Assembly: GCA_009760855.2 (NCBI GenBank) | Contig: WPIO01000051.1 | Location: forward strand, 1,973,501-2,037,500 | From: Cristatella mucedo | Taxonomy: Eukaryota > Bryozoa > Phylactolaemata > Cristatellidae | DNA: 64,000 nucleotides | Direction of reading: 5' to 3' | Part shown: positions 1 to 12,225 of the stretch, in pieces | How positions within the stretch are numbered: the first letter of the stretch is position 1 | Layout of the letters: each line of letters starts with the position of its first letter | Notes under the pieces: generated by a model | What the model was told of the DNA's origin: nothing | What the model saw: the letters and a program-made list of their open reading frames with translations, nothing else | The model's database searches: none | Made by a program: the position numbers and the translations under genes

Positions 1-524
1 CATCTTGTTGCATCTAGAAAGACTTTGCAGTGACAGGAGCAACAATTGGAAGGTATAATAGTAATAACATTAAAAATATGAATGCTTATCTAAACAGAAT
101 AAACACGCAACCAAAATGAAAGAACACAGATTTTTTTATACAGGTAGATTATTCCGATGCCTCAGTTGACGTTCTTCTTAGCCTCTGCCGACCTTACCTT
201 GGAGGTACGGTACCGATATGTCGCATGATGCAGCACCTGTCGTAGCAGCTGACAAGAATATGCCCTTTATAGAAAATCCTGGATCTATCTCTTTCTCGAA
301 AAACTGACTCGAGTTAGGGCTTAAGCATTGAGACTATGCAAAAATAATCTTTGAATACACTTAGTTTTATAAATCTGCTGCTCTTTGCGTCACGCGAAGT
401 TGTCGATGCACAGATATGGGTCACTTAAAAGAGCCAAGTTAGAGACGAATAATGTCCAATCTTACGGCTGCTCACGCTGTGCACACTGTTGCTAAACAAC
501 TGACACGCTTCCTTTCCATCATAT

Positions 525-600
525 TTAAGGTGCCTAGAGAGGTATTTAGTTTTCCTAGGGCGCTATACGAGTATCGTTTATATTATTGTTGTAAGTATAG
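525..600 (+). mobile_element. LINE family B tail
   Basis: GTGCCTAGAGAGGTATTTAG and TTTCCTAGGGCGCTATAC with a TATTATTGTTG end match the family B 3' terminus. Confidence 0.6.
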
Positions 601-788
601 CATCTCGTGTATGAAAGCCAGCAAGGCCAACGTTAGGTGTCGCCCTCTTACTAGGCGCATTAGTTTCACTTAAGCATTAATCCTGTACATAGCCGCTGCT
701 GCCGTGCTCTTGTTAGCCGGGATTTCATCATCGATGGCCTGGATGGACTAAGCATTGGTTTCATCGTGGCTGCTGGACGTTTTTGTAG

Positions 789-984
789 ACGACCTGAGAC
801 GTCCTTCCTTTGGCTTGTTTCACCAGCCAAGACGGTGAAGCATATTGTCTGGCCCCAGAACAAGCGGTACGTCATAGGCGCTGCACTGATCATTCTGGCT
901 ATCGTTGTCATCTTGATGGCTTGTCTGATCCCACCAAAGAATGCAACTACTGTACAACGGATGGCTGTGGCTACAAAGCCGTGA
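789..984 (+). CDS. Ferlin family protein, C-terminal exon (gene enters from left edge)
   Basis: The exon follows a TTTTTGTAG acceptor (ends 788) and codes about 64 residues to a TGA at 982-984. It reads RPETSFLWLVSPAKTVKHIV, then a hydrophobic helix (YVIGAALIILAIVVILMACL) and a short tail. This matches the end of ferlins (otoferlin/myoferlin/dysferlin): the RPxTSFxWFxxPxK motif directly before the single C-terminal membrane anchor. Ferlins are large multi-C2 proteins that act in calcium-dependent vesicle fusion and membrane repair. All C2 domains must lie on exons left of the window; I see none in 1-788. The post-membrane tail is slightly longer and more polar than in vertebrates. The call rests on one short exon, so the subfamily is open. 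Confidence 0.72.
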
Positions 985-3900
985 AACTGCTGGCTCAAGG
1001 TGAAACTTGAGGTCACTTATTTTTATTTGTTACTCGTTACGTTAGTTTTAATCTACACAGATTACGGGCCTTGGAGATCAAAAAGATACGTTTTGCGTTG
1101 ACCCTGCAGTGAATTTGACGACCACAGACGTCTTCGAAACAAATGACAAGTTCGCATTACCCTAGTCCGGTCGCAGGAAATAGGAGATGTGCGTCGTTTC
1201 TTTGAGTTTGTGAACGGTTCGGATGAATCGCTGCTCAAAATACAAAAAGAGTAACATCTCTTTGAGAACTGTTATAAGCGTTGATATACTTGAGCTAGTG
1301 ATAGCATTAAAACTCCTGCAATTTTATTGCTATAGCTTCGAAGGAAAGTTGTCCTTTGTAAAGAATTATTAATTCTATGGTTTCACTAAGAGCCAAAAAT
1401 AAGTATGTACGTCGATGACAGATATCCAAAAATGCAGCTAACTAGGGTGTCTGTAGCGTGTGCACCTCCCCATAGCCCTCGCCAATACGGCATCCTCTAC
1501 AGAGAAAAAAGCCGAGTGCTGAGTTGTCTCTTCTGACTAACGTGCTTTCTAAACGTTATTCTGTTGGACTCCTTCGATTCTCAGCTACACGGGAATACTT
1601 CTCTAGTGAGCTATCTAGAAACACTCGAGAATGAGTATCCTGTCTGCAACTTACAACGACAGTTCAAATAGGTGGCGGTAGGCAAGCCTGATATAATTCT
1701 GTGCAGCTAACAATATGTGCATTACGGAACTTGCGGATGTCAGTCACAATTTCTCCTAGTCTGTATGAGCTTCTTTGTATGCAGCAACAGATTCATGTTT
1801 TCTTCTAGCAATCCTGGAATTCGAAGACCTTACACAGCATTCATGTAGTCCCAAGCACTAAAAATGAGATAGCTCAATTACTATTCAGATTTGATGACTA
1901 AATATTCTTTTTAAGTTGTGCTTATAGTTTAATCACGCATGAATGACGAGGGCAATATTTCTTATGAGCTCGACACCCCAGTGCTCACAATAGTGCTTGC
2001 ACACAGTTTTTAAGACACAATGGGAAATAAGTGTTGAGAAATTAAATGGCCCTCACTTTGTCGGCAAGCAGAAATGCTCATCATCTTCAGCCAAGATTTG
2101 ACTCAAATGGGAAAACTTGGGTTTTGAAACTGGCTAATCATGGATAGTTCGATCGACTTCAACCAAGTCACCATGCACTCTTTATTGTATGGCCATTGAA
2201 AAACATAACATGCGAATTTCCGCTGCATCAAAAAGTCATCTGCCTCGAAAACTGAAAGCTGGCTGCAGACCGAGAAAAAGGCTGCAGCCTCCAAGCCTAG
2301 TGGTCAATCCCTGTTATTATCTTTTTTGCCTGAATCGAAGACTGTGAGCATCATTTTTGGCAGGTCGTGGAAGATCTGCCTGTGCAGCAATCAAACATGT
2401 CGGCAAAAGTGAAGCGCCTAAATTTGGTCAATAGCCTGACTCTTAAGCGAAAGAGAACTGAAAGGCTCAGTATGGCGTGATCCACTCTGCAAATTTTACG
2501 TGACCGGAGCCCGGCTGAGTCTCCGTTAATTACAAATCATGTACTTTTGATAGCTATGATTAGTATTTTTAAAATCGTTGCTTCTGTTTTTATAAGAAGT
2601 AGCAGCCTACGAGCTGCTCATCACAACCATAAACGAGCCTGACTGCTCGCAGAACTGACACTGTCAATGGCTCGCTACTTGACTGATCGGTCATCCTGTG
2701 TTAGCCTTAGTTAATTTTTGTGCTGCAGGCCATCGGCCTATTTATCGACCAAAAATGGCTCCATGTACGGTTTTTAAATAATAAATTATGCTGTAGTAAG
2801 TTAAATAGCGGTACTATTGCTTACTACAAGAGTGAGAATGGTTGATGTTTTTATTTTTAAAGTAGAGAACAAGTTACTGAAAAACGAGCTAAGTAAGACC
2901 ATCTGAACACGTGTTGTGTAAAATATCTTTTCACACTGAAAGTGAAGCTGTTACAGAGAAGCAAATCTAAATGTAAATATGACTAACTCTTTAACCAAGC
3001 TTACAAAATTAAAGCGAGCAATTAAATATCAACTCATCTCGACAATAAACCGTACCGATAGAAAATCATTGCCAGTGCAGGCTTTCTGTCCTTAGAGAAT
3101 AGCTCGTCACATTGGACAGCTTACTAGTAGCATTTTGCTAAATCTAGCCAAAATTGTTGTACCCCTTATTCGTCTATTCCGTTCGTTTTTGTGAATCACT
3201 CACAGGAATTTTTTACACCTTTTAGAAAATAGCTAGTAGCTTCACGTGACATTAATTTGTCCACGACGTGACGTAACATTTATAGACCAAGCCAATCACA
3301 CCATAAGTTACACAGAAAGTGTTCAAGTCCTTCAAGTTAAAATAACTTTCCAACACAAATGGTGACTATACAGCTGTCCTTTTAAATATGAGCAGATATA
3401 AAAGTCGTGTGCTGCTGTTCTGAGAGAGAAAATGATCAGCTCTGCACACCTGTTTGAGGATAACTTTTAATCCTGACTCAAAACGTGGTATATCTCATCA
3501 GGCTGCATGAGCGACTTCTGGATTTAGTAAGAATAATATTAATTAGATGTATCTATAGCGTTCACGATCAAGGACTGGAAACGAGCGGCCAACTAGCCCC
3601 TCCATCAGACTGACTTGAATGAGAGGGTAAGGGCTGCAAGCCGCTCGATACGTCTTTAAGCCCTCCCCTGATTTGCTGCTTCTTCTAAAGTTCAGGCAAT
3701 GTCCCTTCCATTGCCTAACAATTAATACTTACCCTATGGTGATTTTGTGTTGGTTTTCCGTCGAACTAATACTCCTAGTGTTCTAAATAAACACAAGTAC
3801 TTATTGGAAGGGAATGACACTTTCCAAGGGTCAAAAGCAGCAAGACTGCTTTCGGGAAAGAACGAGCTGAATAATGAGCTAAATTCTGCTCGCTGACCTT

Positions 3901-5600
3901 ACGCCTCTCGGCTGACGTTATTGGACAGCAATTGAACCGAGTCAGGGAAAAAGTCGCTTATATGTCTCGCTTGTTGCCCCCCCCCGATTCTTTCTCTATT
4001 TGGGCTCATTCAAGTCAAAGCTGCTATTTGTGTAAATGAACGAATACTAAACAGTATCTACTATCTTTTAAGTATCCTTCTACATGCTAGGAAATCCATC
4101 TAAGAAATTGCATCGGCTAGTGTTTCCATGACTAGGAAACCTTTGCCTAGCATTGTCGTAACAGCGGCTGGCTATTGTGCTCTTTGATGTTATGCCCTTC
4201 ATGTTAGGGTGCATTGATTGTCGTTTCTAAGGAGCATTTGGCAATTCGTGGGCATCCAAAACTCCTTTAATGGATTGTCATCCTGATTCGCTTCAGCTGT
4301 GAGCATGCTGGCTTATCCTTTTCAGTGATTTTCTCTGAGACAGATGCTCGACTCTCCATCTACTCTGTCCTGCTTTGACTCGCAAGCGGCGACGCCCGTC
4401 GGAGAGCTCCTTCGGCAGTGTGGCGATACCTATGGTGCAATTTCAAGGTGCCGGCAAAACGTAGGACAGAGAATTCAAGATATTTGCATAGTACGGGTGC
4501 CCACATGTATGGACTTTCGCTTGGTAAACGGTGTAGATGCTTTACTGTGGTCTAAGAGTGCCCCCCGCATGATATTTCCCCGAATTCATTGCAACTCAAA
4601 TCTCCCTCCGATGCTAGAACATACTGCAAATCTTTACGAACCCCCAAAGTGAGAATGTACAAGCCCTGTCATGGTCCATTAATATATTTCAATGGGAAAT
4701 AAAGACTATTAACTTTTCTACTGCTTCGACTGCATTGCTTTCGAGGGTTTTATGAAGCAGTCATCCCTGTATCCTCCATTACACTGTGTGATTGAGGAAC
4801 ACCCTTTTGCATACTCGTTTTTTGTGGTGTGGCCTAGGATGCATCTTATGCGAGTATTGAGGACGCCAGAGCCTGATTAATGTGCATCGACATTGCGATG
4901 TCTTTAAAACGTAATTAAAATATTAGCATTATTTCTAGACCCCTACCTACTCCATTTGATGCATCCAGTGTCCTCTCAAACCGCGGCATATTTCTACATA
5001 TTTTCTTGATTTACCGAACTCACTGCGGTTTAGCATTGATAGTTCCATCGAACTACTCGGCAGCCTGCTGACGGTTGCCTAAAGTCGTTGCTGTCCACTC
5101 TAATTTATTGATTTCCCATCACTATCCAATTAACCCTATTCAGAAACACTATCGTGTCTATCCCTCGAACATGTTGTCACACAACATACGCTACCTTCGC
5201 GTATCGGAAACCTTGAACAGTATTGCAAACCGCCGCGTCAATATTTGCAAAAATACGTCTCATGTCTCCACGTCTTGTCGCACCACTCTAACCACCTTCA
5301 ATCAGGTTCGTTCATGGCTGAGAATCATAAGCGTCTCCCGAGCTATCCAGTTACACTACTCCCTAATGTAGCAAAGTTAATTTACCATGCATGTGTTCCG
5401 ATCTGGGTTAATCTGGACCCGGAGGAGTGAAATAATGAGCTCTCATTGATCGGTTCGAGATTTCTATGCTGCCATCGTACCTTAGAAGAGTCGCCCCAAC
5501 CTCTTACGTTATATGTCGATCTGTTTCGCCTCAAAGCAAAATAAATTTGGCCTGTGTTCCGCTGAAGAATTTCCTTTGCGGAACTCAAGCCATTTCGATG
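985..5600. other. Gene-free stretch after the ferlin
   Basis: AT-rich DNA with no ORF that I recognise and no clear repeat. It should include the ferlin 3' UTR; AATAAA occurs at several places (for example near 2780 and 4696) but none can be chosen. Confidence 0.5.
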
Positions 5601-5619
5601 CACTTATAAAAGCCAAAGA

Positions 5620-5885
5620 ATAATCTCACAGAACAAAGAATAAAAGGGAGCCCTAGCTAGGTCAGTAGGACAGTCGAGGAAGTAAAACATGGAAGTAGCA
5701 CCATAGGACGGCTGACAAGTAACAGCAGCAGAGTCGGTAGCAGCAGCAGCAGCAGAGAAGATGCAGTCACTGAGCAAGAATTGTGAAAGTGATTCTAACA
5801 GTTTGGACAGAGGAGCAACAGATTCTGCCATTAACAATTTTTCATATCCACCTAAAACCGTTAAGAGTCTTAGGTCGAGCCTTGC
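5620..5885 (-). mobile_element. LINE family A, degenerate 3' fragment
   Basis: Weak but collinear match to 40070-40270: an AACAAAGA-rich start, CATGGAAGTAGCA, then GAGTCTTAGG. It is interrupted by an (AGC)n run at 5738-5755 and abuts the foldback hairpin at 5885. Confidence 0.55.
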
Positions 5886-5924
5886 ATCGGCTGCCTTTCC
5901 TATCCATCGGAAAGGCAGCCGATG
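5885..5924. repeat. Perfect foldback hairpin, 16-bp stem
   Basis: CATCGGCTGCCTTTCC pairs perfectly with GGAAAGGCAGCCGATG around an 8-nt loop. Confidence 0.9.
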
Positions 5925-6048
5925 GCTTTTACAGGCTGCTTCTCCACACGCGGCCGGCCAGTAGGGAGGGAGCAAGGGGGCCGTAGCTGCCGAAGCCCTA
6001 GAGGTAGGCTCGCCTGCCTGAACGGCTCCGAGGCCTTAAAACTGGAGC

Positions 6049-6078
6049 CCGGTAGCCCCTTGCTGCAGGGGCTACCGG
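6049..6078. repeat. Perfect foldback hairpin, 12-bp stem
   Basis: CCGGTAGCCCCT pairs perfectly with AGGGGCTACCGG around TGCTGC. The 5885-6078 interval is GC-rich against AT-rich flanks. Confidence 0.9.
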
Positions 6079-6677
6079 TCGATTAGGCTGCCTTGTTTCA
6101 GTCTGAACATTTCGGCTTCCTTCACACTGGCAATGTTCACGTACAGACAAGCAGGGCTGAATCGTGGAAATAACTTCATAGAATTGTAAACGATATCAAG
6201 TGATAAATGAATGCTCACAGTGCAGAACATTGGTTTAGCGGATTCCACATGCACAGATCTATGCCGACAACAGCCACTAACGGCACGTCAGCAGCACTAC
6301 CACACAGCTACTTCTCGCTGAGACGCCCAGTCAGTTCAGCATACGTTTCGTCTTTATCACTTTAAAAAATCGCAAGTGCCATGCTTCCCTCTACCTAGCT
6401 ATCCAGGCAGTATACTCAAAGCCAGATAGATGTCTGCCGTCCTTACGGTTCCATTGGCCGCTTGTTTCAGTCAGCTGCATCGACACTGAGGCCTTTAGTC
6501 TTTCCTGTTAATGTGCTCAGGCACGACCAGCCTTGCATCAACTAGGCATTTTATTGCCAGGGCAGGAAAACGCGAATGTAGTAAGTTACCGAAGTCTAGT
6601 CGGGGTATCACAGATACATGCACAGTGAATGGACAATGAGGCACTCGATTTGGAAGCAGATGCTAAAAGAGATAAGC

Positions 6678-6765
6678 TTTCCTTTACAGTACATGTATAG
6701 CGCCACGAAAGAGACTTACGTTTTCTAAGAGTGCTATGCAAATGTATTACTATTATTACTATTAA
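6678..6765 (+). mobile_element. LINE family B tail
   Basis: CCTTTACAGTACATGTATAG, AAAGAGACTTACGTTTTCTA and GAGTGCTATGCAAATGTATT, ending in (TTACTA)n. Confidence 0.6.
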
Positions 6766-6850
6766 GCTGGCAGAGCCCATTTTGAGGATTAGGCTTTCAA
6801 ATTTCCGAGTAACACCAGGTTTACCAATTGCTGACATCCAACTGCGAATG
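6766..6850 (-). mobile_element. LINE family B fragment
   Basis: On minus: GFESLILKMGSASLI-type reading (FESLILKMGSASLI), the same block as LTLKIGSASI in better copies. It is inverted relative to the tail at 6678-6765. Confidence 0.6.
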
Positions 6851-7500
6851 GCAGAAATACATGCTGCAGCGAAGATGTGAGCTAGTTACAGGGAGTTCTA
6901 CAAGTGGGTCCTGGAGCCAATAGCAACAATCTCAGGCCCTCCAAAGTCATGGGCAATCGACCGATGAGAATAAGTGCATCGAAGCTCTTGTCTGGTTAAA
7001 TCCCCTAAAGGGTCGACCTATCACGAAGGGCCTGGCCAACCTCTAAATGCCTGGTTAGAAAACTCGAACGCTAGCACGTCCCCTATACAAATTGAGGAAC
7101 ACTTCAGGGGCGACCTACTCGACACAATTTAAATAAACGTTTGCAACCTAATAGCACAAACATTCCTCAAAAGTTTTGTTCCACCACTAAAAATGCACGA
7201 ATTGGTCAAACGGAAGCAGAGATCCTAGAGCAGCCACTTGACCCGGTAAACTGTGATATATGAGTCGAAGTGGAATAGCTGTCGCTAATAGTATATTGTG
7301 ATAAGACTAAAAAAACACGTGATTGCATAAAGTTTTGATATGTAACTATACCATATCCTAAATTCGTAATTTTAAGCATTTCGCTCTATAGGAACTCTCG
7401 TTTGCCTGCTCAGTCTCTGTGAGCTTGAAGAGCGGGTTTCCCTATCTACCAAGAGAGTGTCGGTTTCTTCTGGTTCGGTTCTACAGCTAGTCCAACATGC
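6850..7500. other. Gene-free stretch
   Basis: Short stop-rich frames only. It may include the 5' part of the Tc1-like relic that starts near 7500. Confidence 0.45.
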
Positions 7501-8340
7501 CTAGGAGGTCACTACTCAACAGGGTCACGAAAGAACAAATGTAAATGTTGCCTAAAATAGGCCTGAGCCACCGAGAATGAGCCCGAAACCTTAAAATCAG
7601 CTACAGAGTGAAGAGCGTACAGGTCGGCCAAAAAGACGACCCAGCGAGACGACTTCCACCTTAAGGTACTGACTCTTCTGCGATGAAAGCCTCATTCCGA
7701 AACTATTTCGGTAACTGGCTTTGGGAAGGGTCGCATAGCACAAGCCTTTGCTTACCGTGTGACACGAACAAATCGTCTAAGACGAACCAGGGTCCCCAAT
7801 ATGGCTGGTGACTAATCGGTATTATGGACTTATGAAGTCACAATGTATGCCTTTTGCTTACCCAACGAATAGCATCCTTTAAGTCGGTGAAAAGATGAGA
7901 TGTACCTCCTTGACTACCTGCAGCCAAACGTGAAATTTGGTGGTGAGGCTGCCATGGTTTGGGGTTGCTTCTGCTCCTCCAGTGAATTCAGCACCATATA
8001 AACTTACAAATAGATCCCATTTATATCGACCTGGTTTAATAAAAGGCTGGGACTCCTGGTGGGTGCTACGGCTCTTCTAGGTAACGATAACACTCTGAAG
8101 CACTACTATGACCCGAACTACACGGCAAAAGCTTCTACAAGGTTTTTTGTTGAATCTACTGTGAGAGTTTTGAGTTAGCCGAGACAGTCACCGAACCTAA
8201 ATCGCATAGATGATCTCTGGGATAAGTTGGAGCACTATCTTAAGGTCCGATTCTGCACCTGCTACGACTCCAGGGGAGCTGTTTAGCTGGCTGCAGTACT
8301 AATGAGGCAGTATTAACAGAGACTCACACGAAAGAGGTAC
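7500..8340 (+). mobile_element. Tc1/mariner-like transposase relic
   Basis: Broken frames read KKTTQRDDFHLKVLTLL (7630-7680, DNA-binding region), FGGEAAMVWGCF (about 7940-7970), LGNDNTLKHY (8080-8105) and SPNLNRIDDLWDKLEHYL (8185-8240). These match the GGGSVMVWGC, QQDNDPKHT and SPDLNPIENLW blocks of Tc1 transposases. The catalytic Glu of NPIENLW is Asp here, and many stops occur. Terminal inverted repeats were not found. Confidence 0.75.
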
Positions 8341-8562
8341 GCAGACACAAAGCTTATGCATATAAGATAGGTTATTAAAAACCACAGAGGCCGGACATCC
8401 TATTGAAATATTCGCCCTGCAAATATTTTTTACTTATGCAAGACATGAAGCATGCATGCAGTAAATACATAGTATAAATCAATGATGTATTCCACTGTAT
8501 GCTAGGTCGAAAGCCATCAGCCGGCAACACTAGAGTGTCACCATACCAAGCAGAACAAGACT

Positions 8563-8640
8563 TTTGAGAAGTGCAAATATCCAGAAAGAGATTTGGTTCT
8601 CTGAGGGTGACACATAGATGTCATATTATTATAACTACTA
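8563..8640 (+). mobile_element. LINE family B tail
   Basis: AGAAAGAGATTTGGTTCTCT then GAGGGTGACA and a TATTATTATAA end. Confidence 0.5.
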
Positions 8641-9140
8641 CCCTCTCGGAGGACAGCATTCACCAAACACTGCCATTTATCACAGCCATAGAGAACTAAA
8701 CCACTCAAATGAATAACAGCCGGGAATTGTTGGATGGTGGAAAAAAAATAAATTAATCGCATTAGTATAAGAGGTTCTTGGCAACGGGCTCAAATGACAC
8801 ATGTTCTGCCAGTTAAGCACTATAGGCGACCTGCAATTCTGTACATACTAGTTTGTATCCCGTATTGGCTGGCACCACATAACAGGAGCTCGACTATCAG
8901 GAAGACATACGATTTACAAACTATACTAACTACAGAACAACACAGCACAGCAGGATGATCAGATGCAACAAGAAAAAAACTGTCAGACCCATGTGGTCGA
9001 ATCACACCATCGACCCACCACAGGCCAGTGAGCGAGTGCACTCAGGGCAGCCGGTTGCACTTCTTTGTTTGCAATAGTCACTGCTGCACCGACTGTGCAT
9101 CGTGCCCAAGTGCAAAGTTGAATTGAAGATCATGATACCG

Positions 9141-12100
9141 TTATTCTCTCTTAGTTATGTTTTGAGAGATGGACGTATCTTGCTCGTGTACCTCTACCCA
9201 CTCATCAACGTTCACATCATAGTCAACCATAAGTCGGTCTATTAGAAACCACTTGTCAAGGATCCCAATGTCAACAACACGCTTGGAAAAGTCGTACCAT
9301 CGCCAGCTAACTTTCGAACAGTGAGCTGCATATACATCCACAGATCTGCTGTAATCGGCATGCCATATAAGAGAAAAGATGCCAAGATTAGTCCTTCGTA
9401 AAAGTCCAGCATCTTTGGCCTTTACCAATTTTTTTACCTCAGCCTCACATGCCTTGTTGCGTAAAGCATCACTGACAAGCCACAAATCGTTGGTCGCCAA
9501 AAGAAGACGCTGCATATAGTGCTCCTCGTTGGGATTATGTCGCCAGAGATGCACAGCACCAGCTACCGTACAAGTATAAAGGGTCGCTTTCAGCGGTTTG
9601 CTTTTTGCATCTGTGAAGACCTCGATTGCTGCAAGTTTATAGTCTTCATATATCATTTTCAGGTAGTTATCTGAAATGAATAAGCTTTATTCGTCAACGT
9701 CAGAAGCAACTGTGTACGAAAGTATTGACTTATCATAAGGTGTGTCAAAAACCACCAGGTACCAGGCCAGCGAGCCAATCTAAGAAGGCATTACAAAACC
9801 TCCAATATATACCCCAATATGGCAGAGCCGTTCTTATCAAGACAATTAAAAACACGATAAGGCAGGAAATAGCTACTATTATATCTGTGAAGATCGATTG
9901 AAACTAATCAATGCTGGAAAAATCACCAAAGAAAGCTACTACTGCAGCTAAGCACTGACTTAGAATTAAGGATTATAATGATGATGATAAAACATTTGCA
10001 TAGCACTGTAAGAGAACTAAATCTCCCTCGAAGCACTTTATAAATGCCTGAACGTAAGCCTGTCGATTGGCTAGTGAATTCATTTGTCACCACACATAAG
10101 CATCCAAAGAAAAACTCACAGGGACCAAGCTAAGGCTGTGAAGATTAGGCGGATTTATGGCTTCTTTATAAATGTCAAGTCGTGGGATGACATGATGCAA
10201 CATAAGTCGAAAGTGTGTTCCGGGCTTTGGGATCATATGTACTGAATACATTGCCTGCAAAGGAATTCGGGTTTGAGGAATAGCCAAACGATCAAAGTCA
10301 GAAGAGTGGGTTATACGACGCAAAGCTTGATCAGGTAGCATTTAAGACAGGTGGGCCGGTGCTACGGACTGAACCGTGCATGTGACTAAGGAGCCATCTT
10401 TTAGGCTTAGGGTTTAGGATTTTGGGTAGTGTTTAGGGGTTGCGAGTATAGTGGTTTGGGTTTTTGGATTTAATTTTTAGTGCTGTGCTATGGATTTCGA
10501 GAGAATCTCAAAATAGAAAAGATATCTCAAAACGTGTTTATTTAATGTAAATATTAAACGCACACTAGTGACCATGCTATGGGCACAGTGAACGGTTTCA
10601 CGTGGGTCCGAAAAAAGTTTTTGAAGGATTGCTCACGGCAGAACGATTAAAAAACAGCAAAGGAAGATTTTTTAATGTGCCAGATAGATCTCTCTAGAAA
10701 AATGAGTCTGTCGGGCAGTTTGGGGTATTTTTGTTTTGTGCATGCACATGCACAGGCCGGATCTAGTTTGAGAGCATAAAACCAGTTCACTTAGTTTTCT
10801 TATACAAAAAAAGAGCAGTTGAGCACTACAACGATGCTTTAGAAGTCTTGGCAAACATATGCCAAAAAAAGGAGACCAGCATAGGCTGTGTTCTCTGAAA
10901 TTATCAGCTTGTAGTTTAATTTAGTGCACGAATCCAGCAAACTGAGATAGCTAAAACTTAAGTCAAAATTTTAAAAAATTCTTTAATTCATTGTTTACCA
11001 GAAAAAGCTGTTCGATTTTTTCCTTTACACTGAGTCATCGAATTTTAGCATCTCTTCGAACCATATCAAACTTGAGGTTGTGAATGCTCAAATTAGCACG
11101 TCAAATTCTGGATGATTGCTGAAATATGCCCAACACGTTTGGTGGGATAAATTTGTATAGAGTCGGATACTAGATGCATCTAATAAAGCTTCCTTTGCAG
11201 TGCTCCAATGGTACTAGAAAATATTAAATGGTACTAGAAAATATCTGTCGAGAATGGTGACTATGTAGGTAGTGTGAAGTTGCCCCAGTTATTATAAAAG
11301 CATAAGCATGGTCGTTGCTCATATTTTTTTACCTGGTGAGATACCTAGGTTGGTAGCATGTGCGATTTATCACAAATATTGCTAACTAATGCAAGCCATA
11401 AGCTCTGGTTAAATTTTGTTGGCCTACAGTCCACGAAAAAACTGAATTATCAGATATTATAAGTCGCCCTTCGGGGTGCGAAGATTCTTCAAGCTAGCAT
11501 TCTATATATATAAATGTGTATATATATAATGTATATATACACACATATGTATATTATAGTGGTTAAGGTGCTAGCCCCGACCAAGGTCGTGGGCTCGAGC
11601 CCCATGGCATACGTAAAGCGCATAGATAGAGATAAAGTTCTCTTGGGGAACTATACAAATGAATTCTATTTTTACATTTTATCTTCATTTGTACAGCACG
11701 TAGTAGAACATCGTCTCTATTCAGACGCTTCAGATATACCTCGGGGCTCGAGCCCACAACCTCGGTCATCAAATGCATTAACTTTGACGAAATGTAGCGC
11801 ACACCACAAAAACTCGCACTAGCAGCGGGAGAAGCTGGTTTGGTCTAGCGGTTAAGGTGCTCGCCCCGACCAAGGTGTAACTGAGGTCGTGGGCTCGAGC
11901 CCCGTGGCATATGTGACACGCCTGAATAGAGATTAAGTTCTCTTGGGGCGCTATATAAATGAATTATTTATTTATTTATAAGCTTTCGTAACACGACAAG
12001 ACGTACCAAACCAATTTTCGTTATCCAGCAAGGGTAGTCAGGCGCGCACGCGAATGCGTTTTGCTTAATTCGTTGACAAAACAACAAAAACTCACACATT

Positions 12101-12225
12101 CTAGTCTTCACGGATAACTTCGTCGGCTCCACTTTCTCTGTCTGTACAACACAATAACGCCGTATACTTCCCAGCAGCACGCCGGCAAGCTTACGCCGAC
12201 CTGACTCCAACAAGCACGCGGCCAT
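9141..12225 (-). CDS. TIMM29: TIM22 complex subunit Tim29 (two exons)
   Basis: Exon 1 is 12225-12096 (43 codons plus one base, donor GTGAGT). Exon 2 is 9670-9141 (acceptor TTTCAG, stop TAA). The phase is kept: T + AT gives Tyr44. The predicted protein is 219 residues; human TIMM29 is about 260, and the shortfall is at the C-terminus. Exon 1 is basic and starts MAACLLESGRRKLAGVLLGS, which fits mitochondrial targeting. Exon 2 holds the family core: DYKLAAIEVFTDAKSKP, a hydrophobic stretch, RRTNLGIFSLIW, WRWYDFSKRVVDIGILDKW and DYDVNVDEW, which align with human RYVNLGLCSLVY, RWTDFPGRVLDVGF and DCDINDDEF. Tim29 is a metazoan subunit of the TIM22 carrier translocase in the mitochondrial inner membrane. 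The 2.4-kb intron holds SINEs. A possible donor near the stop means a longer C-terminal isoform is not excluded. Confidence 0.9.
9965..10045 (-). mobile_element. LINE family B tail in TIMM29 intron
   Basis: Plus strand reads ATGATGATGATAAAACATTT, GTAAGAGAACTAAATCTCCC and GCACTTTATAAATG, the reverse of the family B tail. Confidence 0.5.
10046..11550. other. TIMM29 intron sequence
   Basis: AT-rich, no recognised element. A TTTAGGG-like stretch at 10400-10440 and an 18-19-bp doublet at 11210-11244 (GGTACTAGAAAATAT) are the only structure seen. Confidence 0.5.
11556..11680 (+). mobile_element. SINE family 1 (tRNA-like head)
   Basis: GTGGTTAAGGTGCTAGCCCC resembles a pol III A box, and GTGGGCTCGAGCCCC a B box. 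The body is followed by AAAGTTCTCTTGGGGAACTA and ACAAATGAATT, a tail like that of LINE family B. Confidence 0.75.
11685..11790 (-). mobile_element. SINE family 1, inverted copy
   Basis: Reverse orientation of the copy at 11556-11680: CATTTGTACAGC, CATCGTCTCTATTCAG, CTCGGGGCTCGAGCCCACAA. The head is truncated. Confidence 0.7.
11836..11975 (+). mobile_element. SINE family 1, third copy in cluster
   Basis: GCTGGTTTGGTCTAGCGGTT, AAGGTGCTCGCCCCGACC, CGTGGGCTCGAGCCCCGTGG, and GTTCTCTTGGGGCGCTATAT with AAATGAATTATTT at the end. This is the clearest tRNA-like head in the window; it has a 12-nt insert (GTGTAACTGAGG) before the B box. Confidence 0.8.

Noticed and set aside
4344-4652. 102-codon plus-strand ORF followed by AATAAA near 4696
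   Set aside because: No recognisable domain, no good splice context, and the composition is ordinary. The polyadenylation-like hexamer alone is not enough.
10087-10341. 84-codon minus-strand ORF in the TIMM29 intron
   Set aside because: It has plausible splice-like borders, but skipping it gives a perfect TIMM29 phase and the sequence matches no part of Tim29 or any family I know.
10385-10450. Interstitial telomere repeat (TTTAGGG-like)
   Set aside because: Only a few irregular units; no run of an exact repeat.
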